NCBI GenBank assembly: GCA_030348875.1
Contig: JAUCEP010000002.1
Coordinates: 3,241,001 to 3,305,000 of the forward strand
DNA length: 64,000 bases
Direction of reading: 5' to 3'
DNA from: Ureibacillus composti
GTDB taxonomy: Bacteria; Bacillota; Bacilli; Bacillales_A; Planococcaceae
Within the stretch, counting starts at the first letter, position 1. Every line of letters starts with the position of its first letter. A model generated the notes under the pieces. It was not told the origin of the DNA and ran no database searches. It saw only the letters and a program-made list of their open reading frames with translations. Position numbers and translations under genes: made by a program. Positions 8,555-17,643 of this stretch are shown one piece after another.

Positions 8555-8690
8555 AGCAACGGTTATATATGACCGACATCACGTCAGCCAAACAGCAGGT
8601 AACTCGTTCAGCTCCACATAAGCAAAAAAAGTATATCGTGTAGCATTATAATCATGAATCAGCACTAGCACACTACGTCGGAAGTACCAA
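8555..8690 (+). repeat. Decayed stem-loop repeat, copy D
   Basis: Degenerate remnant on the same strand as copy C. ATGACCGACATCACGTCAGCC-like sequence keeps GAC-ATCAC-GTC, and CACTAGCAC...CTACGTCGGAAG near 8663-8684 matches the C segment CACTAGCACGTCCTGTGCGTCGGAAG with a gap. Most stems no longer pair. Confidence 0.5.
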
Positions 8691-8735
8691 ACCAACAAAA
8701 AAGCAAAAACTTTTCTACCAATATTTATCCAATGA

Positions 8736-8763
8736 AAAAGGACTGCTGGCCAGCAGTCCTTTT
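8736..8763. terminator. Terminator of the rplU-prp-rpmA operon
   Basis: A perfect 28-bp palindrome with 14-base arms AAAAGGACTGCTGG, followed on the minus strand by five T. It can act on both strands and isolates the ribosomal protein operon from the repeat-filled spacer. Confidence 0.93.
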
Positions 8764-8778
8764 AAGTAACTATTTAAA

Positions 8779-9440
<662 letters not shown>

Positions 9441-9448
9441 CTCACCTA

Positions 9449-9757
9449 TTAAGCGTTGATTGACTCAACAACTAATTTTGTGTAAGGTTGACGATGACCT
9501 TGTTTACGACGGTAGTTTTTCTTCGCTTTGTATTTGAAAACAGTGATTTTTTTAGCGCGACCTTCTTTAACAACTTTAGCTGTTACAGTAGCACCTTCAA
9601 CAGTTGGAGCTCCAACTTTAACTGTTTCGCCACCTACGAATAAAACTTTATCAAAAGTTACTACTTCGTCAGCTTGAACACCTAGTTTTTCAACATAGAT
9701 TTCTTGTCCAGCTTCTACTTTGATTTGTTTTCCACCAGTTTCGATAATTGCGTACAT
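9449..9757 (-). CDS. rplU: 50S ribosomal protein L21
   Basis: L21 binds 23S rRNA in the large subunit. The 102-residue product begins [18 protein letters not shown] and ends in the basic [13 protein letters not shown] segment, both diagnostic of L21. AGGAGGTG precedes the ATG. It is first gene of the rplU-prp-rpmA operon, and the upstream leader has the features of the L21 leader RNA. Confidence 0.97.
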   Translation of the reverse strand: MYAIIETGGKQIKVEAGQEIYVEKLGVQADEVVTFDKVLFVGGETVKVGAPTVEGATVTAKVVKEGRAKKITVFKYKAKKNYRRKQGHRQPYTKLVVESINA

Positions 9758-9761
9758 TTTA

Positions 9762-9862
9762 CTGCACCTCCTCTTAGACTAAGACTCGCCTGCTTGAAAG
9801 GTGATCATTCGATACTTAAGACCTTTTCAGAGCGGTTGTAGCACGGGTGCTACAAACAAGAA
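9762..9862 (-). promoter_or_regulatory. L21 leader RNA (ribosomal protein leader)
   Basis: Upstream of rplU the minus strand carries the stem TTGTAGCAC/GTGCTACAA (9836-9855), then AACCGCTCTGAAAAGGTCTTAAG and GATCACCTTTC, where AAAGGT and ACCTTT can pair, and a final GGCGAGTCTTAGTC segment. This order resembles the Firmicute L21 leader, which is thought to control the operon in response to L21. Recognition is from memory of the family, not a covariance search. Confidence 0.75.
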
Positions 9863-9889
9863 CATTAAAATATTACCATAGTGTAAACT

Positions 9890-10528
9890 CTAAGTCAATC
9901 GATTCATTACATATTTCTCAAAGGCTAAACGGAATTTACGATATCGCCATTCTTCAATTATTTTTATAAGTAAAAATATACTTAAGACAAATAAAAATAA
10001 TGTTTTTGGGATTAAAATAAAAGTTACTACAACTATTAAAGAAATTAAAAGTAACGAGATTGCTAAAAACATCTCATAATTTCTAGCCTTAGGCGAAAAG
10101 ATTAAGATAAGTGATAAAACTACCCTACCTCCATCTAATGGCCAAATAGGAACTAAATTAATAGCTAATAAAATCAATTGAATTTTTAAAAAAGGATCTG
10201 CAAAAAGAGGATCAAGTAATGGTGTGATGGCGATACATATTAATGTAGCAATTGGGCCACCTAACGCAATAATTAGTTGCTTTTTGGGTGGTAGGGATTG
10301 ACCTCCCACAAGTTCAATTTCTCCACCATAAGGCATGATAACACATCTTTCCACTTTCACCTTAACCGTCCAAGCCGCAATCATATGTCCAACTTCATGA
10401 ATAATTAAAGAGCTCAAAATAAGTGCATAATACGAGATATTACCATACATGACCATGCTAAATAAAATTGGCAAAAACAAAGGATGAATGATCATACGTC
10501 TCACGATTGCGTATACTCTTTCATCCAC
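9890..10528 (-). CDS. spoIVFB: Intramembrane metalloprotease SpoIVFB (site-2 protease family)
   Basis: SpoIVFB cleaves pro-sigma-K in the mother-cell membrane around the forespore. The 212-residue protein is multi-pass. It has the zinc motif HEVGH (His44-Glu45, His48) in a hydrophobic helix and the second metal ligand in LVPIWPLDGG. The reading frame begins inside the end of spoIVFA (28-bp overlap). The GTG start used here has no clear ribosome binding site. An ATG eleven codons later (MIIHPLF) is a possible alternative, but this start gives the same N-terminal length as B. subtilis. Confidence 0.93.
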   Translation of the reverse strand: MDERVYAIVRRMIIHPLFLPILFSMVMYGNISYYALILSSLIIHEVGHMIAAWTVKVKVERCVIMPYGGEIELVGGQSLPPKKQLIIALGGPIATLICIAITPLLDPLFADPFLKIQLILLAINLVPIWPLDGGRVVLSLILIFSPKARNYEMFLAISLLLISLIVVVTFILIPKTLFLFVLSIFLLIKIIEEWRYRKFRLAFEKYVMNRLT

Positions 10529-11064
10529 TCAATTGTTTGTTCTAAATTTAATATGTTGCCGTCTTTTTCAATTTGAATATAAAGATCGCCAACCTCTTTA
10601 TTAGCTAATGTACTACCCTTTTCGATGGAAGTGTATGGTAACAATGAAAACGAATCTACATTACCGTAAGTTACGGTTGTATCGTCCTCATAAAAAACAG
10701 AAACTGTCTTTCCCGTATGCTTTGAATGACCTGTGTAAACGACTAGTCCATTTTCGATTGCAATTATTGGTATTGCCTCTTCATATGTTAACAAGTAACC
10801 ATTATTATATGGTTTAACCGCAACAAATGATAATAATTCGTTATTTACTGTTTCTGTTGAAACGGTAATGGTAGAATCTTGATCCTTTCCAAAAACGCCT
10901 CTTAAAAAATTACGCATGAATGTTAAATCTTCTGAACTATAAACTATTTTTTTTACATCAAAGTGAATTTGACCACTATCTTGCAAACGACTTCCTATTA
11001 AGACAGCTGCACAAAGTAAAACAGCAACAATCCATTTCCATTTTTTCTTCACACGCTCATCCAT
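10501..11064 (-). CDS. spoIVFA: Stage IV sporulation protein SpoIVFA
   Basis: SpoIVFA holds SpoIVFB in an inactive complex with BofA until the forespore signal arrives. The 187-residue protein has a short basic N-terminus and one membrane segment (about residues 10-24). Its extracytoplasmic part ends in a degenerate LytM/M23-like domain (ENGLVVYTGHSKHTGKTVSVFY and YGNVDSFSLLPYTSIEKG), the SpoIVFA arrangement. It is translationally coupled to spoIVFB and sits downstream of minD, as in B. subtilis. Confidence 0.9.
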   Translation of the reverse strand: MDERVKKKWKWIVAVLLCAAVLIGSRLQDSGQIHFDVKKIVYSSEDLTFMRNFLRGVFGKDQDSTITVSTETVNNELLSFVAVKPYNNGYLLTYEEAIPIIAIENGLVVYTGHSKHTGKTVSVFYEDDTTVTYGNVDSFSLLPYTSIEKGSTLANKEVGDLYIQIEKDGNILNLEQTIEWMKEYTQS

Positions 11065-11116
11065 TCGCTTTTTTTATATTATATGAGGAAGTTGAATTTG
11101 CGATTCAATTAGAAAT

Positions 11117-11147
11117 AAAAAAGCTTTGTAGAATCTACAAAACTTTT
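11117..11147 (-). terminator. Terminator after minCD
   Basis: Imperfect stem (minus strand AAAAGTTTTGTAG against CTACAAAGCTTTT, one mismatch) with a three-base loop and a T-rich tail, 10 bp beyond the minD stop. Confidence 0.85.
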
Positions 11148-11156
11148 CCTTTTTTA

Positions 11157-11954
11157 CTATTTTGAAAATATGGAGATTAATTTTTTAAAGACACCTTTAT
11201 GTTCGTCTTCTAAAGACATAAGTGGGACAGATTCTCCTAAAATTCTTCTTGCGATATTACGATATCCTAAAGAAGCTTTACTGTTAGGATCCATTACAAT
11301 AGGCTCTCCTTTATTAGAAGAAGAAATAACATCTTCACTATCAATTACAATACCTAACAAATCAATTGACAAGTGAGTTGTAATTTCATTAATATCTAAT
11401 GTCTCCCCTGAATTCATTAACCCTTTTCGAATTCGGTTAATGATCAATTTTGGTGGTTCAATTTCTTCTTGTTCAAGTAATCCAATAATTCGGTCTGCAT
11501 CACGAACTGCAGAAATCTCTGGTGTTGTTACAACAATTGCTCGGTCTGCGCCAGCAACTGCATTTTTATATCCTTGTTCAATACCAGCAGGACAATCAAT
11601 TAGTACGTAATCATATTCTCTTTTTAATTCATCAATTAGGTTCTTCATTTGCTCCGGATTCACAGCATTTTTATCTGTTGTTTGAGCAGCAGGTAATAAG
11701 TATAATTTGTCGTCTACACGCTTGTCCTTTACAAGTGCTTGGTGTATTTTACAACGACCTTCGATTACATCTACTAAGTCGTAGATAATACGATTATCTA
11801 GACCTAAGACTAAATCAAGATTGCGAAGACCAATGTCAGTATCGACTAAACATACTCTTTTCCCTTGAAGTGCCAATGCAGTCCCTAGGTTAGCAGTCGT
11901 TGTTGTCTTACCTACACCGCCTTTACCTGAAGTAATGACTATTGCTTCACCCAC
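11157..11954 (-). CDS. minD: Septum site-determining ATPase MinD
   Basis: MinD is the membrane-binding ParA-type ATPase that recruits MinC to block division near the poles. The 265-residue product has the deviant Walker A motif GKGGVGKTT at residues 10-18 and a switch segment VLIDCPAGIE. Its C-terminal amphipathic helix KKLISIFSK serves as membrane anchor. The GTG start lies 1 bp after the minC stop with AGGAGG upstream. An ATG overlapping that stop is out of frame. Confidence 0.97.
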   Translation of the reverse strand: MGEAIVITSGKGGVGKTTTTANLGTALALQGKRVCLVDTDIGLRNLDLVLGLDNRIIYDLVDVIEGRCKIHQALVKDKRVDDKLYLLPAAQTTDKNAVNPEQMKNLIDELKREYDYVLIDCPAGIEQGYKNAVAGADRAIVVTTPEISAVRDADRIIGLLEQEEIEPPKLIINRIRKGLMNSGETLDINEITTHLSIDLLGIVIDSEDVISSSNKGEPIVMDPNSKASLGYRNIARRILGESVPLMSLEDEHKGVFKKLISIFSK

Positions 11955-11955
11955 A

Positions 11956-12624
11956 TTAGCTTCCTCCTTTACTTGTAGTTAATAATGGACGTATATTTCT
12001 AAAGTCTTGTAATCTATTATACGATATTTTTCCATCACTATTAATATAGGCAAATAATTGTTCTGCATTTTTTAATACTATTGGTTGTTCATTTGACATT
12101 ACCTCGATTTGGTCCGCAATCATTACATGTGTTGGTAAGAAATGAGAGGCAGCAATAATTACATTCTCTTTACCATTCACCCCTGCGTGTACCATACCTT
12201 TCAAATTCCCAAGTATGTAAATATTTCCTCCAGCTTCGATTCTTCCATTTGGATTCACATCACCTATGACGATTATGTCTCCCTCAGCCTTCAACACTTG
12301 ACCTGAGCGGACAATTCCAACATATGTATCACATTGATTCTCCAACATACGATGATTACATTCTTCAACTGTTATAACTTCACTATGAACATTAGAAACA
12401 AGCATTTTTCCAGGACCTTGTACAATTTGAATTAACTCTGACATTTGCTCAGACGTGCAGTATCGATAGCCCAAATATAATTGAACATCTACTTTGCTAT
12501 CGATACCTCCTTCTAAAACTTTGCGCTCGAGTTCTTCAACTAGCTCTGCGTAGGCACACTGATCATCAAGCCGAAGTACTAATCCTTCTTTCGTCCCTTT
12601 TATATGGACAAGCTGTTTTTTCAT
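11956..12624 (-). CDS. minC: Septum site-determining protein MinC
   Basis: MinC inhibits FtsZ polymerisation where MinD places it. The 222-residue protein has the N-terminal FtsZ-inhibiting domain starting MKKQLVHIKGTKEGLVLRL. The C-terminal beta-helix (about residues 110-205, GDVNPNGRIEAGGNIYILGNLKGMVHAG) binds MinD. I chose the ATG seven codons inside the longest frame because GAGGTG is correctly placed for it and the length then matches B. subtilis (226). Confidence 0.95.
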   Translation of the reverse strand: MKKQLVHIKGTKEGLVLRLDDQCAYAELVEELERKVLEGGIDSKVDVQLYLGYRYCTSEQMSELIQIVQGPGKMLVSNVHSEVITVEECNHRMLENQCDTYVGIVRSGQVLKAEGDIIVIGDVNPNGRIEAGGNIYILGNLKGMVHAGVNGKENVIIAASHFLPTHVMIADQIEVMSNEQPIVLKNAEQLFAYINSDGKISYNRLQDFRNIRPLLTTSKGGS

Positions 12625-12651
12625 AATAAGCGACACCTCACGCATACCATT

Positions 12652-13176
12652 TTAAGAAATATCATCCGCTCGTTGTAATACACGTGCGTTTATTAAATAT
12701 TTAAATGCCCATCCAAGCATTATTAAGAATAATAAATTCGCTATAATTGTCGGAAGTAATCGATTACTTAAAAAATCTGTAAAAGGAATCGACGTCAAAT
12801 TAATAAAGAAAAAGAAATAGTACAGTAAAATTTCCATCAACCCAACTAACAGAACAGACAAAATTGTAGTTACACTTAAATGCTGATGGATAAATTTAAC
12901 AGCATAACCTGCAACAAAACAAACTAATGGATATAAAAAGGAATATAATCCAATAATATCAATGTAAAAGACATCATACAAGAGTCCAAAAAACAATCCA
13001 TACAAAATCGCACGTCCCCGATTATAATAGATTGAAATAAAAATAAGGTACAAAATAACAAAGCGAGGCACCAAAAACACTGTTTGATCTCCAAAAGTAA
13101 TCGGAGAAAACAGTGCAAAAACTGGTTCTAACAAAAATAAGACAACTGCTACAAATGGAATAAGAAAACGAATCAT
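12652..13176 (-). CDS. mreD: Rod shape-determining membrane protein MreD
   Basis: MreD is an integral membrane partner of MreC and of the elongation machinery. The 174-residue product consists of about five hydrophobic segments with short loops and has no enzymatic motif, as usual. It overlaps the 3' end of mreC by 4 bp and precedes minC in the standard mreBCD-minCD order, which supports the call more than its weakly conserved sequence does. Confidence 0.93.
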   Translation of the reverse strand: MIRFLIPFVAVVLFLLEPVFALFSPITFGDQTVFLVPRFVILYLIFISIYYNRGRAILYGLFFGLLYDVFYIDIIGLYSFLYPLVCFVAGYAVKFIHQHLSVTTILSVLLVGLMEILLYYFFFFINLTSIPFTDFLSNRLLPTIIANLLFLIMLGWAFKYLINARVLQRADDIS

Positions 13177-14096
13177 TTTTCCTCTCCCTCATCAGCAGTT
13201 GATTCTTCAACCTCATTTGTTAAATCTTCATTTGTTCCTTCTCCATCAGACCCATCGATTGAAACAATACTTCTTTTCGCAATAATTACATCCTGAAGCA
13301 TTGAAAAATCTGCTGACGGTTTTACATATGCCATTTTTGTCAGTCCAAAGTCATCTGTTGTTACTTCAGTTACTTCTCCAATTAAGATTCCTTTAGGAAA
13401 AATTCCCCCTAAACCAGATGATACTATTTTTTCGCCTACTTTAACATCTAAACTTGAATCGATCCTTTTTAATAATAATTCATTACGCTCTACGTCATAT
13501 CCTTCAATTAGTCCAAAAACATCTTTGTTTTTTCCTTGGACCATAGCTGATACCCGATAATTTGGATTATTTGAAAATAAAAGTTCAACTTCAGATGTAA
13601 ACGGTGTTACTAAACTAATTTTCCCGATTAACCCTTTGGATGTCATAACAGCCATATTTAGTTCAACACCATGTGCTGTACCTTTATTTAATATAATTTT
13701 TTCTTCCCATTGATCCGGATTACGAGCAATAACTGTAGCATAAAGCGGATTAAAATCCTGTAAACTAGTCTCCTTATCTACAAGTTCACGTAAATTTTTG
13801 TTTTCTGACTTTAATGTATTAACTTCTGCTTGTAATACCGCAAACTCTTCTAAACGCATTTTTAAACGCTTATTTTCTTCATAAGTTGTTAACAAAGAAT
13901 TAATATCGTTAAAAATATTAGTTATGTAATTAGCTGGTTTAGCTACAATTGATTGAGCTAAACCAACTGTATCCTTAATAATTTGTTCGGGTAATGTTGC
14001 GTTTTGACGATCACGTAATGAGAAGCTAATCAATGCCACAAGAAAAATCATGCCAACAAGTAGCAATATTAATTTCTTGCTTGTAAAATGTGGCAT
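13173..14096 (-). CDS. mreC: Rod shape-determining protein MreC
   Basis: MreC links the MreB filament to the external cell-wall synthases. The 307-residue protein has a membrane anchor near residues 7-26 and a coiled coil (about 65-105, rich in Glu/Leu/Lys). Two beta-barrel domains follow, with ARNPDQWEEKIILNKGTAHGV and GEKIVSSGLGGIFPKGILIG. The acidic Ser/Glu/Asp tail is typical of Firmicutes. It lies 13 bp after mreB. Confidence 0.96.
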   Translation of the reverse strand: MPHFTSKKLILLLVGMIFLVALISFSLRDRQNATLPEQIIKDTVGLAQSIVAKPANYITNIFNDINSLLTTYEENKRLKMRLEEFAVLQAEVNTLKSENKNLRELVDKETSLQDFNPLYATVIARNPDQWEEKIILNKGTAHGVELNMAVMTSKGLIGKISLVTPFTSEVELLFSNNPNYRVSAMVQGKNKDVFGLIEGYDVERNELLLKRIDSSLDVKVGEKIVSSGLGGIFPKGILIGEVTEVTTDDFGLTKMAYVKPSADFSMLQDVIIAKRSIVSIDGSDGEGTNEDLTNEVEESTADEGEEK

Positions 14097-14109
14097 TGTC
14101 TTTACCTCC

Positions 14110-15129
14110 TTACCCTTTTAACTGTTGAGAGCGAACTAAATCAATGTGATCTAAAGCTTTGCCAGTTCCAATTGCAACACAGTCTAATGGGTTTTCTGCA
14201 ATAAATACAGGCATATTTGTTTCATCACTGATTACTTTGTCTAAATTACGTAACAATGCTCCACCACCAGTTAAGACAATTCCGCGTTCCATTACGTCAG
14301 CAGAAAGCTCAGGAGGTGTTTGCTCTAATGTTTTCTTAACTCCATCAACAATAGCAGAAATTGCTTCACGTAAAGATTCACATATTTCATTTGATGAAAT
14401 TTCAATTGTTTTTGGTAAACCAGTTAATAAATCTCTCCCGCGAATTTCCATTTTTTCATTGAAATCATCGACGCGAGCAGTTCCAATTTCAATTTTAATT
14501 TTTTCAGCTGTTCTTTCACCGATTGTTAGGTTATATGTTTTACGAATATAACTAATAATTGAATGATCCATCGCATCCCCACCGATACGAACAGACTCAC
14601 TTGTAACAATACCACCTAAAGAAATTACAGCAACTTCTGTAGTACCTCCACCGATATCAACAACCATTGACCCTGTTGGATCCCAAACTGGTAATTCTGC
14701 TCCTATAGCTGCTGCAAAAGGCTCTTCAATAGTAAATGCATCTTTCGCACCTGCTTGACGAGATGCATCAATAACAGCACGTTGCTCTACTGATGTAATT
14801 CCATAAGGAACACAGATCATTACGTTTGGTTTCTTCCAGTTTGAACCTGAATTTTTTAAAGCTTGTCTTAAATAATACTGAATCATAGCAGTTGTAATAT
14901 CAAAATCTGCAATAACTCCATCTTTCATAGGTCTAATTGCAACTATAGAACCTGGTGTGCGCCCAATCATATTTTTCGCATCATTACCTACGGCAACAAT
15001 GTCACCTGTTTTCGTATTTTTTGCAACTACAGAAGGCTCTCTTAAAACAATACCTTTTCCTTTAATAAAAACTAATGTATTCGCTGTGCCAAGATCGATC
15101 CCGACATCCTTATTTCCTAATCCAAACAA
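14110..15129 (-). CDS. mreB: Rod shape-determining actin-like protein MreB
   Basis: MreB forms membrane-bound filaments that guide lateral wall synthesis. The 339-residue protein begins [21 protein letters not shown] and has the actin-family nucleotide motifs [14 protein letters not shown] and [13 protein letters not shown]. It starts at a TTG with AAAGGGAG upstream. Length matches B. subtilis MreB (337). It leads the mreBCD-minCD cluster. Confidence 0.97.
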   Translation of the reverse strand: MFGLGNKDVGIDLGTANTLVFIKGKGIVLREPSVVAKNTKTGDIVAVGNDAKNMIGRTPGSIVAIRPMKDGVIADFDITTAMIQYYLRQALKNSGSNWKKPNVMICVPYGITSVEQRAVIDASRQAGAKDAFTIEEPFAAAIGAELPVWDPTGSMVVDIGGGTTEVAVISLGGIVTSESVRIGGDAMDHSIISYIRKTYNLTIGERTAEKIKIEIGTARVDDFNEKMEIRGRDLLTGLPKTIEISSNEICESLREAISAIVDGVKKTLEQTPPELSADVMERGIVLTGGGALLRNLDKVISDETNMPVFIAENPLDCVAIGTGKALDHIDLVRSQQLKG

Positions 15130-15405
15130 TTTTGTACTCCCTTTCTATTTACGCCATACATATTAATGCTCTCCAAAATCATAAGATTTATTATAGCGGA
15201 TTATATCGAAAAATTATAGTGTCACATATACTGTTCTTCTAAATTTGTCGAAACAGTATTAAACATCTCTGTTTATTTAATTTTATGTCGAAGTTATATT
15301 TTAAAACAAATAAAAACATAATGAAAGTTTTTACATTCATGTAACAACTGCACAAAATATATAAACGTTTTGTCTTAAAAAAGGTTCGCTGAAATTTAGT
15401 TGTAA
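15130..15405 (-). other. AT-rich mreB upstream region
   Basis: No gene is visible. The minus strand has several TATAAT-like hexamers close to mreB (for example CTATAATAAATC and CACTATAATTTT). None has a matching -35 at 16-18 bp, so I do not assign one promoter. Confidence 0.4.
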
Positions 15406-15445
15406 TAAAAAAACCGAAAAATCCTATGTTTTAGGATTTTTCGGT
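15406..15445 (-). terminator. Terminator after radC
   Basis: Fourteen-base arms ACCGAAAAATCCTA and TAGGATTTTTCGGT with a short loop, followed on the minus strand by seven T. It lies 35 bp beyond the radC stop. Confidence 0.94.
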
Positions 15446-15479
15446 AGTTTTTCAATTTACTGTAATACCCAAACTATCT

Positions 15480-16178
15480 TTACATATATCCTTTTTCTTT
15501 TAAGCTTATGAATTGATGGTCTCCAATAATCACGTGATCTATTAACTCAATTCCGATTATAAATCCAGCTTCAAGTAATCTTTTTGTTACTTCAATGTCT
15601 TCAGGACTAGGTGTTGGCACTCCACTTGGATGGTTATGGGCACAAATTATAGATGCTGCTGAACGTTTTACAGCTTCTCGAAAGATTTCACGTGGATGAA
15701 CGATGGAAGAATTAAGGCTTCCTATAAAAATAGTTTGCTTATGAAGGATTTGATTTTTTACATTGAGGAAAAGTACAACAAAATGCTCTTGTCTAAGGGA
15801 AGACATTTCGGGTATTAAGTAATCGGCTGCATCTTTTGGAGAACGGATTGTATACCTAGAGTCTACTTGTTTCTGTGATAATCTTCTACCCAATTCAATT
15901 GCTGCAAGAAGCTGTACCGCCTTTGCCTCCCCGATCCCTTTTATGGATATAATTTCTTCTAAGGTCGCATGTTTTAATTCATGTAATTTTTCAAAATAGT
16001 TTAAAACTCGGTTTGCAAGTGTCAATACCGATTCTTGTTTTGTACCTGTTCTTAGTAATATTGCAATTAACTCCTGATTTGAAAGGCTTTGTGCACCTTG
16101 GCGAATTAGCCTTTCACGTGGCCGATCTTCTACGTGAACATCACGAATCATGAGTTCAGGAATAGCGGCAACAGCCAT
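15480..16178 (-). CDS. radC: RadC/YsxA JAB-domain protein
   Basis: A RadC family protein of 232 residues. It has N-terminal helix-hairpin-helix motifs (SLSNQELIAILLRTG, ISIKGIGEAKAVQL) and a C-terminal MPN/JAB metalloprotease-like domain with HNHPSGVPTPSPEDIEVTKRL, whose His residues and later Asp coordinate metal. Despite the name, a direct repair role is not established. Related proteins appear on many mobile elements. It lies 15 bp downstream of maf, as in B. subtilis. Confidence 0.95.
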   Translation of the reverse strand: MAVAAIPELMIRDVHVEDRPRERLIRQGAQSLSNQELIAILLRTGTKQESVLTLANRVLNYFEKLHELKHATLEEIISIKGIGEAKAVQLLAAIELGRRLSQKQVDSRYTIRSPKDAADYLIPEMSSLRQEHFVVLFLNVKNQILHKQTIFIGSLNSSIVHPREIFREAVKRSAASIICAHNHPSGVPTPSPEDIEVTKRLLEAGFIIGIELIDHVIIGDHQFISLKEKGYM

Positions 16179-16193
16179 TATACTTCACTTCCC

Positions 16194-16781
16194 TTATATT
16201 GTAATGATAGTTAAAGAAATTAATTTTTCGCAAACACTCGCTAAAGGTAATCCCACTACATTGTTATAGTCACCTTCAATTCGTTCCACGAATAAAGCAC
16301 CGTCTGTTTGAATTCCATAACCACCAGCTTTATCAAATGGATCACCCGACTTAACATATTCTTCTATTATTTTTTGTCCAAGCTTTTTAAATACCACAAC
16401 GGTCTCTTCGATAAAAGTTTCTTCACGACCATCTGGTGTAATAATTGCGACTGCTGTCATAACACTATGACGATTATGCGACAGCCTTTGCAGGTGTGTT
16501 ACAGCCTCTTCTGGTGTTTTTGGTTTATGAAGTAGCTCATCCTGAAACACAACCACTGTATCTGCGCCAATAATTGTCTTTCCTCTTTCTTTTTTTGCAA
16601 CGTCTCTTGCTTTTAATAATGCTACTTCACGAACATAATCCTTCATTGAATTAGCCTGTACCGTTGTTTCTTCTACGTCACTTGTCACTACTTCAAAAGG
16701 GACCCCCAATTTTGAAAAAAGCTCTTTACGCCTTGGGGATGCTGACGCTAAAACTAGTTGATGATTAGTAGTAAATTTCAT
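16194..16781 (-). CDS. maf: Maf-family nucleotide pyrophosphatase
   Basis: Maf proteins hydrolyse non-canonical or modified nucleoside triphosphates (dTTP/UTP class) to monophosphates and act in division arrest. The 195-residue product starts MKFTTNHQLVLASASPRRKELF, the canonical SASPRR signature, and continues with IIGADTVVVF and GDPFDKAGGYGIQ. A 38-codon longer frame exists, but AGGAGG lies 7 nt before the ATG chosen and the length then fits the family (189 in B. subtilis). Confidence 0.95.
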   Translation of the reverse strand: MKFTTNHQLVLASASPRRKELFSKLGVPFEVVTSDVEETTVQANSMKDYVREVALLKARDVAKKERGKTIIGADTVVVFQDELLHKPKTPEEAVTHLQRLSHNRHSVMTAVAIITPDGREETFIEETVVVFKKLGQKIIEEYVKSGDPFDKAGGYGIQTDGALFVERIEGDYNNVVGLPLASVCEKLISLTIITI

Positions 16782-16873
16782 ATCCATACCTCCTACTACT
16801 ATCATAGCCGAGGAAATGGAATTTGAAAATTTATGCCAAAATAAGATATTTGATTTTGCTACTAAATCGAAGG

Positions 16874-17497
16874 TTAAAATTGGATTTTCAGACAATCATT
16901 TTCGCTAAAATAATGTGATAATAAGTGTAATCTGATGACCGATAAGTCCTCTGAAATGCTTGATAATGCTACTGTTATCGCCTTCCAGTCCTGTGGTAAT
17001 GAGTCAGGTACTTGATCTTTCTCAAAATAAAATTTTGAACGTTCCTCACTTTTAAGTTGTGCAGGTAGATTTTGAATGCTGGATTCCTCGCAAGCATCGC
17101 CAATAAACTTAAATGGTTTTACAAAAGAAGACGGGTTTTCACTTAATTTCACACTTTCTTTTGTAGTAGATATTGACGACCATACGTAAAAACTTCCATC
17201 CACTTCGACAATAGTACTTTTATTTAAACTCGGATAGCCCGAAATAAACGCGTTTGCAGCTTCAGAGGACGAAAACATACCATGTTGATTGGCGAAGAAT
17301 TGCTCAGAAAATTGTTTAGGTGTAGTATTCTCAGCTTCATTTGATTGCACTGGAATTACTTCCTCATTACTTGTTTCAGTTGAATTCATTGAATTAAGTA
17401 GAATAACAAAAAATATTACTCCCACTAATCCTGCAGCGGAGCCTAAAAAAGCAGCTTGTAGTAGTTCTTTTCTACGAATAACTTTAGGAAAATTCAT
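16874..17497 (-). CDS. Membrane-anchored SPOR-like protein, SpoIIB position
   Basis: A 207-residue protein with a basic N-terminus, one membrane segment (about residues 16-36, GSAAGLVGVIFFVILL) and an extracytoplasmic part. The stretch ANQHGMFSSSEAANAF and DGSFYVWSSISTTKESV resembles a SPOR peptidoglycan-binding domain. In B. subtilis the gene between folC/comC and maf is spoIIB, a septal SPOR protein involved in engulfment, so this is a plausible shortened counterpart. Sequence similarity alone is too weak to name it. AGAGGTGA supports the ATG start. Confidence 0.6.
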   Translation of the reverse strand: MNFPKVIRRKELLQAAFLGSAAGLVGVIFFVILLNSMNSTETSNEEVIPVQSNEAENTTPKQFSEQFFANQHGMFSSSEAANAFISGYPSLNKSTIVEVDGSFYVWSSISTTKESVKLSENPSSFVKPFKFIGDACEESSIQNLPAQLKSEERSKFYFEKDQVPDSLPQDWKAITVALSSISEDLSVIRLHLLSHYFSENDCLKIQF

Positions 17498-17535
17498 ACA
17501 CTTCACCTCTATTGTAACCCTATCAAATTAAGTAC

Positions 17536-17566
17536 AAAAAAAAGCGAGACTAATGTCGCCTCGCTT
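17536..17566 (-). terminator. Terminator after the folC pair
   Basis: AAGCGAG/CTCGCTT stem (17542-17548 with 17560-17566) followed on the minus strand by eight T, downstream of the second folC. Confidence 0.88.
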
Positions 17567-17643
17567 AAAAAAGTTTTCGCAAATTCTTTTATACTTCGAT
17601 AAACATTTACATTATTCTTTCCTTTTCGCACTCATTTTAACAA

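Noticed and set aside
8353-8559. A 68-codon minus-strand frame inside repeat copy C
   Set aside because: It runs through the stem-loop structure, has no ribosome binding site, and its composition reflects the inverted repeats.
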